The position numbers and the translations under genes are program-made. The notes beneath the pieces were generated by a model. That model was not told the DNA's origin. It worked only from the letters and a program-made list of their open reading frames with translations, and searched no databases. Positions 34,834 through 40,730 of a stretch of DNA of 40,730 bases are shown piece by piece (within the stretch, counting starts at the first letter, position 1; each line of letters starts with the position of its first letter). Source of the stretch: Pseudodesulfovibrio sp. (GTDB lineage Bacteria; Desulfobacterota; Desulfovibrionia; Desulfovibrionales; Desulfovibrionaceae); assembly GCA_016342345.1 (NCBI GenBank), contig JAEINO010000030.1, positions 1-40,730 of the forward strand. The letters are read 5' to 3'.

Positions 34834-36471
34834 GTGGGTTGTTGCAAATGCAAAGAACATGAGTGGAGTGATCCGCAACCTGTTGTCTATACGGATCCGG
34901 AGTATGGCAAGGGGTATTGTTTGTTTCATGCCCCGGCGGAGCACAAGGGGGTGTCCGTCGATGCGTTTAATGAACAGGTGTCGGAGCGGATACAGGCTAC
35001 CATTGATCTAGAGAATGATGGCTCACCCTGTTGTTTTGATGGGACTATTTTTCCGGGAGAAATTTGTTTTTACCCAGACTGCGCATTTCCGAAAATTTCT
35101 TTTCGTAAGGTCCAATTCAAGGGTGACGCTCTATTTCGTAGGTCAACATTTGGGAGCGGTACGACCTTTGGTGCTTCTGTTTTTGAGGGGTTTGCAAATT
35201 TTAGTGATGTTATTTTTGGGGATGGCGCAGACTTTTTTCATGCCATATTCAAAAGGGACACATCGTTCCTCCGCGCTATTTTTGAGGAGGGAGTATCCTT
35301 TTATCATGTTGAGTTTAAGGGTAGCGCATACTTCGATCTCGCCAAGTTCAAGGGGCATTCTTTCCCCCAAAGGATAGTGAGTTTTTTTTTATATGGAGCA
35401 AATTTTTGTAAGGTTGTTTTCGGGGATGGAGTAGGTTTTAGCGAGGCTACCTTTGAGTGTAGGGCTGTCTTTTCTGAATCTGTTTTTAGAGGAAAGGCTA
35501 AATTTTACCACACTTCCTTTAAGGAAGATGCAATTTTTGGAAATGTCAGCTTCGAGGATCATTCGAGCTTTGTTTCAGCTTGTTTTGTGAAGATGGCCGA
35601 TTTCAGTGGTGCTAGCTTTAGGAGTAGTATCTCTTTCGGTTATGCAAATTTTGAGTCAGTTGCATTTTTTTCTTCCGCCAATTTTGTTGAGAGTGCATAT
35701 TTTAACGCTACTTTTCGTGGGAAAGTTGGTTTTGATTCCGTTAAATTTAGTGAGCGTGCTTTTTTTTCTTCTGCAGTATTTAATGGCTCGGTGACTTTTG
35801 ATGCAATGACTACAACAGAAAGTTCGCTTCTTGAGTTTGACAATTGCACCATTTCCACCTCTGCTATTATTTTTCAGTGCTGCGATCCAACCTGCCTTGA
35901 CCTTACCCAGCAGTACGACCTCGCCAATATCCATTTCATCAACTCTCCATGGGAAAAAAACGGGCGCATAAAGGCCTGCACGGAAGACCAGGAAGACAAG
36001 CTTCAGTTCACCCGTGATCTCTACCAACGCATGAAGGCAAAATATAAGGCCGAGAACAACGAATATGAGGCGTCCAAGTGGCATGTCGCGGAGAAAGAGG
36101 CCCAGCTTAAGCTGTTGGAGCAGAATGGCGAGTCCTGGTTCCTTCAGAAGGCTCTCTGGACATACAAGAAGGTGAGCGGATTTGGTGAAAATCCTGTCTG
36201 TGCTGCTTGGTGGTTGCTCTTTCTTTTGCTTACGCCATTGTTTGTTTTATCTATGGGAGAGGTTTCTCAGCACTTCGTGTTGTGGAATATTGATAGTACC
36301 AAAGTCCATGCCGTGATTAAGGATTGGTTGAAATTCATTCCATTGACCAAGGCTTCAACTCTGAAGGATGAACTAGGTGGATGGCATCTGCTGGCGGTGG
36401 GCTGGCAATTGCTTGTAACCGTTCAGGCCGCCCTGTTCGGTTTTGCTTTGAGGAATAAGTTTAGACGTTGA
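34834..36471 (+). CDS. Pentapeptide-repeat protein with two C-terminal membrane helices
   Basis: 545 aa, starting at GTG with GGAGG eight bases upstream. The N-terminus has a Cys/His cluster (Cys3, Cys4, Cys6, His9, Cys29, His32) that could bind zinc. Residues about 75-335 are tandem pentapeptide-type repeats of the phenylalanine-rich class, with units such as ADFFHAIF, AYFDLAKF and ANFSDVIF, which fold as a right-handed quadrilateral beta-helix. A charged helical stretch (about 390-440) leads to two hydrophobic helices (WWLLFLLLTPLFVLSM and LLAVGWQLLVTVQAALFGFA). The gene is strikingly T-rich compared with the flanking prophage genes. Repeat plus membrane helices suggests a membrane-tethered sensor or effector. 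No function is established. Confidence 0.8.
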   Translation: MGCCKCKEHEWSDPQPVVYTDPEYGKGYCLFHAPAEHKGVSVDAFNEQVSERIQATIDLENDGSPCCFDGTIFPGEICFYPDCAFPKISFRKVQFKGDALFRRSTFGSGTTFGASVFEGFANFSDVIFGDGADFFHAIFKRDTSFLRAIFEEGVSFYHVEFKGSAYFDLAKFKGHSFPQRIVSFFLYGANFCKVVFGDGVGFSEATFECRAVFSESVFRGKAKFYHTSFKEDAIFGNVSFEDHSSFVSACFVKMADFSGASFRSSISFGYANFESVAFFSSANFVESAYFNATFRGKVGFDSVKFSERAFFSSAVFNGSVTFDAMTTTESSLLEFDNCTISTSAIIFQCCDPTCLDLTQQYDLANIHFINSPWEKNGRIKACTEDQEDKLQFTRDLYQRMKAKYKAENNEYEASKWHVAEKEAQLKLLEQNGESWFLQKALWTYKKVSGFGENPVCAAWWLLFLLLTPLFVLSMGEVSQHFVLWNIDSTKVHAVIKDWLKFIPLTKASTLKDELGGWHLLAVGWQLLVTVQAALFGFALRNKFRR

Positions 36472-36504
36472 AAAATTCAACTATTACCAAACAAAGGAGC
36501 CTCT

Positions 36505-36777
36505 ATGGGAAGTAGGAAAGACCCTTGGTTTGACGACAAGCCATTTAAAGAAGGCTGGCCTAAAGGAGTAAGGCCATTTTTATTGGGTGATAGTGAAAGG
36601 CTGGGCGTAGGTCGGGACCAATCACTCTATTATGATGGGAAAAAAGTATTAGTAAGCAAGAAAATCACTTTGACCTGGTTGCAAAGTTTTATCGCCATAT
36701 TGGCCGCCGCCGCTACTATTGCAATCGCGGCTGTTGAAGTTCTCACCTTCCTAGGGCTTTCCCAGGCTTGCGGTTAA
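36505..36777 (+). CDS. Small membrane protein paired with the pentapeptide-repeat protein
   Basis: 90 aa with a strong AAAGGAG ribosome site. A polar N-terminal half (WFDDKPFKEGWPKGVRPFLL) is followed by one hydrophobic helix near the C-terminus (SFIAILAAAATIAIAAVEVLTFL). It starts 33 bp after the pentapeptide-repeat gene in the same direction and ends 3 bp before the convergent tail gene. It resembles no family I know. A partner or regulator of the upstream membrane protein is the likeliest relation. Confidence 0.65.
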   Translation: MGSRKDPWFDDKPFKEGWPKGVRPFLLGDSERLGVGRDQSLYYDGKKVLVSKKITLTWLQSFIAILAAAATIAIAAVEVLTFLGLSQACG

Positions 36778-36780
36778 CCT

Positions 36781-37884
36781 CTACCCACTAATCGAATCAA
36801 GATTCCCCTTCAAGGTGGCAACGTCGCCGGAATGCTCCTCCAGCTCCGCCTGCTGGTCGCAAACCACGCCAATTCCGGGGTGAACATGGTCCGCCAGGTC
36901 GTGCAACGCGCATCGTACTTCCTCCATGAATTCAATAATAATGGGTAGCAGGCTTACACCGCCTTCGCCGCCTTGACCCATGCGGATGGTTGTGCCTTCC
37001 AGGTTGATGAATGGAGCCGCGATGGTCTTGTTGCCTCCAACGTTTTCGGTGGATTCGCCGCCGACATCGGAGGTGTGATCGCCGCCGGTTGATTCCGTTC
37101 TCGTGCCGGTGACGTCCTCGGTCCGGTCGCCCAGTGTTGTTTCGGTCAAGTCTCCTTTGACCAAGGATGTGTGGTGCCGCCCGGCGACCTCTTTGCGGTC
37201 CTGGGATACTATCAGGTTCAAATCTCGCGCCGTGGTCAGACTTATGTTGTCCACGGAAACCAGATTCATGCTGCCGCCCGATCCAAACCGGACCGCGCCC
37301 AGGGCTTCCAATATTTTGGTGCCGCCGATTTCCTCGGTGCTGTTCTCGTGTATCCGGCGCAGCTCACGCGAGAATGTGTCGATTTTTTTCACGGTCTTGG
37401 TCACGTTGACGAGTGATTCATCGGTTATGGCCATGTCCGTTTTGCGCGTCCAGTTGCCGTCCTTGTCCACGTCCTGGAACACGGCATCGGATTGCTGCCA
37501 ACGTTGCTGGCCTTGGCTGATATCGGGCAGGCTCATGCCTTGGGGGTAGATCTGGCGCACAAGGGGGTGATCGGCCCGGCCATAGGCAAAACCTATCACG
37601 ACCAGGCAGCCCGGCTCCGGGAATCCGAACAGGCCGGACTCCATGCCGCATCCGGCAGAAACGGGAAGCGGCACGGCTTCATAAATAGGGTAGGCCTTGT
37701 CCGGTTCTCCATCCGGGGTCAGGATTTCCAGGTCCACGGCATAGCGCGGCCGGAATCGTTCCGAGGTGCCGCCATCCGTGGGCGCGTCATTGACGGCCAG
37801 GATGCGGGCGTATCGGTCAAGATGCAAGCCACCGGAGAGTTCCGGGAAAATCTTCAGGATAATTTTTGCAATTTCTTTTCGCAT
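36781..37884 (-). CDS. Phage baseplate spike protein (gpV/gp5-like)
   Basis: 367 aa. An OB-fold N-terminal part (about 20-130) with PLPVSAGCGMESGLFGFPEP and GCLVVIGFAYGRADHPLVRQIYP is typical of gpV/gp5/VgrG-type spike proteins. A series of short T/D/G repeats follows (DLTETTLGDRTEDVTGTRTE and on to about residue 285), which forms the intertwined beta-helix needle. The C-terminal region includes a His-bearing stretch HDLADHVHPGIG. It would form the membrane-piercing tip of a contractile tail. The start overlaps the end of the hub gene by 31 bp. Confidence 0.8.
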   Translation of the reverse strand: MRKEIAKIILKIFPELSGGLHLDRYARILAVNDAPTDGGTSERFRPRYAVDLEILTPDGEPDKAYPIYEAVPLPVSAGCGMESGLFGFPEPGCLVVIGFAYGRADHPLVRQIYPQGMSLPDISQGQQRWQQSDAVFQDVDKDGNWTRKTDMAITDESLVNVTKTVKKIDTFSRELRRIHENSTEEIGGTKILEALGAVRFGSGGSMNLVSVDNISLTTARDLNLIVSQDRKEVAGRHHTSLVKGDLTETTLGDRTEDVTGTRTESTGGDHTSDVGGESTENVGGNKTIAAPFINLEGTTIRMGQGGEGGVSLLPIIIEFMEEVRCALHDLADHVHPGIGVVCDQQAELEEHSGDVATLKGNLDSISG

Positions 37885-38558
37885 GTCGTCACCATTTCAT
37901 GGCCGGTCAGTTGGACGTTGACCAGGTATTGTTCGTTGAGAAATGCGCCAGGTCGAAGTTGGGGCATAACCGCCGCCTTTTTTGCTCCGGTGGCCGTCAC
38001 CTTGGTGAATTGTTCCTCCGGTATTACCACCGGCCTGGTGGCCCATCGTGAATCATTCCATGAGCCGACAAACACGCTGCCATCGCCTTGCTGTTGCCAG
38101 ATATAATTTTCAATGCCGAAAATCGCTCCCAGGGAGTTTAGCCCATGGAAACCATTGCCCAGGGTGTAAAAGTTCGGGACGCGCCGCTCGGCGTAGGCTT
38201 TGTCCGGCACTACAAAAGTCAGGCCGGTTCGGTCGGTGTACCATTGGACCACGTCCTGCAAAGTGGGGTGGCGAAGGGCGGCTGGTAGACGGGTGTAGAG
38301 TACGGATGTCAGCTCCCGGCACCGAAGCCGCTGCTGCCCGTTGTCCACGGTCTGACTGTCGCGGATGACGCCTATAAAATAGACTTGGTCCTTGTCCTGG
38401 GTGGAATAGCCCACTTCCAGGCGAACATGCCCGGAAAGGGGTTTGGTGTGCTGCACCTGGAACACGGCCCGACCAGGTGAATACAGGGAGAGGCGTACAT
38501 CCTCATTCACAAGTTTTACCTGCTCATCGTTGATATAGAAGGTCTTGCGCAATTTCAT
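37854..38558 (-). CDS. Phage tail hub / late control protein D-like
   Basis: 234 aa. The pattern of an N-terminal beta domain (VFQVQHTKPLSGHVRLEVGY), a middle helical segment (LQDVVQWYTDRTGLTFVVPD) and LGAIFGIENYIWQQQGDGSVFVGSW resembles gpD/gp27-type hub proteins that hold the spike. Its start forms an ATGA overlap with the stop of the preceding baseplate gene, and its end overlaps the spike gene start. The assignment rests on position between baseplate and spike genes as well as on sequence. Confidence 0.68.
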   Translation of the reverse strand: MKLRKTFYINDEQVKLVNEDVRLSLYSPGRAVFQVQHTKPLSGHVRLEVGYSTQDKDQVYFIGVIRDSQTVDNGQQRLRCRELTSVLYTRLPAALRHPTLQDVVQWYTDRTGLTFVVPDKAYAERRVPNFYTLGNGFHGLNSLGAIFGIENYIWQQQGDGSVFVGSWNDSRWATRPVVIPEEQFTKVTATGAKKAAVMPQLRPGAFLNEQYLVNVQLTGHEMVTTCEKKLQKLS

Positions 38559-39097
38559 GCCAGGGCCTCATCCAGGGCTTTGAGTATCTTTGCAAACCCT
38601 GTCACGGCTTCTTCAACGGCCTTGGCAGTCTCGGCTGGTCTTACTTCTTCGGTGGCCGTGCCTTCACTGGTTTGTGCCACCGGGGCGGGTTTTTCTTCGC
38701 GTTGCTCCACTCGTTCCGGGTTGGAAAGGTATTCCTTCAGCGTAAAGGACACGGACCAGGCCCGAAGCCCATCCATTTCCTGGAAGCTCACTTGCTCGGC
38801 AAATCGTGCTTGCCGGATCCCCGCCACATTGGCCGTCCGGTTGGTGACGGTGTAAATGACGCGGGTGCCTTTGGTCTTGGCCTCGCTCACTCGGATGAGC
38901 TTTTTCAGGTCCGCTTCATCCTTGAATTTGATGGAGAGCGACACGGCCAGGCTCTTGCCCTTGGTTCCCTTGTCCACTTCGTCCGTGCTGCTCGTTTCGC
39001 CGGATGCATCGCTGGTGCGGATGTCCATGGACCCGCCGACCTTGAGAGCATAGCCAGGGACGTTGAAGTCATTCAGCCTCATAAAACTGATAGTCAT
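38555..39097 (-). CDS. Phage baseplate complex protein
   Basis: 180 aa from ATG 39097. The body (residues 5-125) has RLNDFNVPGYALKVGGSMDI, KGTKGKSLAVSLSIKFKDE and a C-terminal LKEYLSNPERVEQRE, as in small baseplate proteins of Mu-like and related contractile-tailed prophages. The last 50 residues are Ala/Glu/Thr-rich and probably flexible. The frame opens upstream at 39154, but the ATG at 39097 forms an ATGA overlap with the stop of the preceding gene. Confidence 0.7.
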   Translation of the reverse strand: MTISFMRLNDFNVPGYALKVGGSMDIRTSDASGETSSTDEVDKGTKGKSLAVSLSIKFKDEADLKKLIRVSEAKTKGTRVIYTVTNRTANVAGIRQARFAEQVSFQEMDGLRAWSVSFTLKEYLSNPERVEQREEKPAPVAQTSEGTATEEVRPAETAKAVEEAVTGFAKILKALDEALA

Positions 39098-39999
39098 AAG
39101 CCTAACAACTCCCTGAAAAATGTCATTTGTCCAGATTCGCCTATCCAACAGCATGCAGCGGCCAACTTGTATCCCTCGACCGGCGGTGTGTTTTCGAGCA
39201 GTTGCCGGTGAATGCTTCCACTGTTGCCGTCCAGCACCAGGCCGAGACCTGTGCCGCCCTGAAGGGTGGCGGTCAGATTGGTCCAGGCATCATCCAACGT
39301 CTGAAGGTGCGCCCGTTTTTTTTCGATAAGCGCGTCCAGTTCCGTTTCCGGTCGGATGTTCTCCTGGTTGTATCCTTCGGCCATGGCAACCAACGGGCCG
39401 AGGGTCGTGTCCATGTTTTTCCCGCCTTCATGGCGGCGCGGATCCTGTTCGTGCCAGGTCGGATGGATCGGGCCGGTCGCCTGGATGAGCTTGTCCTTTT
39501 CGAGAGTCGCCAACCATGCGGCTCGGCGTTCGGCCAGTTGCAATTCAGTGACCGGGAAAATGGTGTTGAATGTCCCCAACGTGTCGGCAAAGCCCTGATT
39601 GTCAACGCCGCGCAAGAGCAAAAACACGCCCTGAAGGTCTCCATTTGGTGGCAGGTCCATGGGATCGGCCAGCTTTGCGGCCATGCCCTCCACGGCCTGT
39701 TGTGGTGTCAGGTATGAATAATTGCCTCGACGGTCGCCGAGTGGGTGCAAATATGGATGGGTGCAAACGAACCGGCCATCAGATTGCAACAGCTCTTTCA
39801 TGGATTGCCGTAAGGCATCGATGCCGGACGCGGTAGCGGCCACCGGGTTCGGTGCGATATTTGCGGAGCCATTGATGGCGGCCAGTCTTGCCTTGCTGTT
39901 ATCCAGTTCACCTGGCGCGAATGAATGGCATTCCTGCAGGCCGGTGTGAACAGCCTGCAGGGCGGATGGCGTGGAGAGATTTATAGCTGTCCAGGTCAT
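39094..39999 (-). CDS. Hypothetical prophage tail-region protein
   Basis: 301 aa with no family I can name. A His/Pro-rich middle (VCTHPYLHPLGDRRGNYSYL), a charged segment around HPTWHEQDPRRHEGGKN, and helical C-terminal parts are visible. It is linked by ATGA overlaps to genes on both sides (start 39999, stop 39094), so it belongs to the tail module and is probably a structural or assembly protein. Confidence 0.75.
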   Translation of the reverse strand: MTWTAINLSTPSALQAVHTGLQECHSFAPGELDNSKARLAAINGSANIAPNPVAATASGIDALRQSMKELLQSDGRFVCTHPYLHPLGDRRGNYSYLTPQQAVEGMAAKLADPMDLPPNGDLQGVFLLLRGVDNQGFADTLGTFNTIFPVTELQLAERRAAWLATLEKDKLIQATGPIHPTWHEQDPRRHEGGKNMDTTLGPLVAMAEGYNQENIRPETELDALIEKKRAHLQTLDDAWTNLTATLQGGTGLGLVLDGNSGSIHRQLLENTPPVEGYKLAAACCWIGESGQMTFFRELLGL

Positions 40000-40607
40000 G
40001 GTTTAAGCAGGCTCTGTGGCCACTCGACATCTGTCGGGAATCCGGTTTGATTTGTAATGTCTCGCAATTCCTGAACGTGACTATCCAGAGCAGTTATGTC
40101 GTCCGTTGGCTTCAGTTCCAGCCGTGTTTCAGATTCGTAGCGTTGAATGCGCCAAATGATTTCCTCAATGCGCTTGTCACGTTCGGCGCGTACAACGCTT
40201 CCCTTTCGCTCAAGATTGTATTCCCATACTTCGCCTGTCCACCGGGAATATTCTCCGTCTTCGGGTTCTAGATCAGTATAGCCCGGCGGCACATCCGCAT
40301 CAGGCAAGATGTACATCCGCTCTTGCGTGGACGTGTTCCAATGCGGCACCTTGGCAATCGGGTTGGGATAGCTGATCACAAGCCAGCCGTTCGCCTTGGT
40401 CTTCAATTTCTCGCCGGGATCGTGAGTGTTCGGATCGCCGTCAAACGGCTCCTGTCTCACCGGGATAACGTCTACACCTTCAAGCCGGGCAAGCCATGCC
40501 TGTTCGGTTTCATCACTACGGGCCAGATATGATGCTGGCACAACGTTGTTTTCATGGATAAACTGCCGCGCCGTGTTGATAGTCCCGTCAGAGTATTGGT
40601 ATTGCAT
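39996..40607 (-). CDS. Tail fibre assembly-like protein
   Basis: 203 aa. The C-terminal third (RAERDKRIEEIIWRIQRYES ... LQELRDITNQTGFP ... VEWP) matches the DUF4376/caudoviral tail fibre assembly pattern, in which a helical R/E-rich segment is followed by a 'LRDI-x-Q-x-GFP-x-x-V-x-WP' motif. Such proteins are chaperones for fibres. It starts 10 bp after the fibre gene end with AAGGAG and ends in an ATGA overlap. Confidence 0.72.
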   Translation of the reverse strand: MQYQYSDGTINTARQFIHENNVVPASYLARSDETEQAWLARLEGVDVIPVRQEPFDGDPNTHDPGEKLKTKANGWLVISYPNPIAKVPHWNTSTQERMYILPDADVPPGYTDLEPEDGEYSRWTGEVWEYNLERKGSVVRAERDKRIEEIIWRIQRYESETRLELKPTDDITALDSHVQELRDITNQTGFPTDVEWPQSLLKP

Positions 40608-40617
40608 TTTGTTCTCC

Positions 40618-40730
40618 TTATGCCGGGTCGATTTTAATAGGGCCTATGACGTCACCATTGCCACCGCAGCCGGACCTGTGACCAGTTCCATAATGTGATG
40701 AATAGTTGCCTGCTCCTCCAGCTGCTGAGA
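40618..40730 (-). CDS. Glycine-rich tail fibre protein, C-terminal end (cut by window edge)
   Basis: The frame is open from the right edge to TAA at 40618. It reads AAGGAGNYSSHYGTGHRSGC, then GGNGDVIGPIKIDPA, a Gly/Ser/His-rich fibre-like terminus. It directly precedes the fibre assembly gene, as usual in prophage tail modules. The rest of the gene is outside the window. Confidence 0.55.
   Translation of the reverse strand, partial: SAAGGAGNYSSHYGTGHRSGCGGNGDVIGPIKIDPA

Noticed and set aside
35143-36084. Antisense frames opposite the pentapeptide-repeat gene
   Set aside because: The plus-strand frame shows clear periodic repeats. The antisense frames come from its T-rich composition.
1-40730. 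CRISPR array
   Set aside because: No regularly spaced short repeats were seen. The repeated sequences found are att halves, arm sites, MITE copies and hairpins.

Overview
The window is a bacterial chromosome segment of moderate GC. Its general look (Gram-negative envelope genes, choline-to-betaine operon, O-antigen-type sugar modification genes, tail genes of a contractile-tailed prophage) fits a marine Gram-negative, possibly a Desulfovibrio-like sulfate reducer. No taxonomic marker gene is present, so this placement is an inference.

Region by region. (1) 1-5.6 kb: the 3' end of a Gfo/Idh/MocA-type oxidoreductase, then, convergent to it, a four-gene minus-strand operon: FadR-type GntR regulator, choline dehydrogenase (betA), betaine aldehyde dehydrogenase (betB) and a ChoX-type choline-binding protein. 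Two FadR-type operators, one touching the -10 box of a good sigma-70 promoter, lie before the regulator. (2) 5.6-6.4 kb: no convincing gene. (3) 6.4-14.2 kb: a minus-strand operon for envelope polysaccharide modification: MaoC-SDR fusion, FkbH-like HAD protein, acyl carrier protein, LpxD-like acyltransferase, polysaccharide deacetylase, GT4 glycosyltransferase and a membrane GT-C glycosyltransferase. (4) 14.4-23.0 kb: ion and osmotic homeostasis genes (cation-chloride cotransporter-like permease, CorA, LapA-domain protein, CNNM/DUF21 protein, MscS-type channel), with a decayed DUF389 gene, an IS1595-type remnant and two copies of a 160-bp MITE-like repeat.

(5) 23.07-34.29 kb: an integrative element flanked by 46-bp direct repeats, each the 3' half of a tRNA-Thr(CGT) gene. 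It carries a P4-type integrase, an unknown 243-aa protein, a solute-binding-like protein between two hairpin repeats, a second and unrelated tyrosine recombinase, a Schlafen/AlbA_2 protein, an EcoRII-like restriction endonuclease with its C5-cytosine methyltransferase and Vsr, a TOPRIM/RecA-type primase-helicase and a small DNA-binding-like protein. This resembles a satellite or genomic island carrying a defence module. (6) 34.8-36.8 kb: a T-rich two-gene cassette (pentapeptide-repeat membrane protein plus a small one-helix membrane protein). (7) 36.8-40.7 kb: minus-strand prophage tail genes (fibre end, fibre assembly, unknown, baseplate protein, hub and spike), mostly joined by ATGA overlaps.

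Neither tRNA-Thr half comes with a 5' half. Elements therefore appear to be stacked in tandem at this tRNA, with the intact gene expected beyond the right edge. The points most worth a second look are this tandem arrangement with its paired putative integrase arm sites, the hairpin-flanked gene at 25.4-26.4 kb, the pentapeptide/membrane protein pair, the MITE that exactly fills the gap between two convergent genes, and the predicted glyceryl/acyl-ACP sugar modification cassette.
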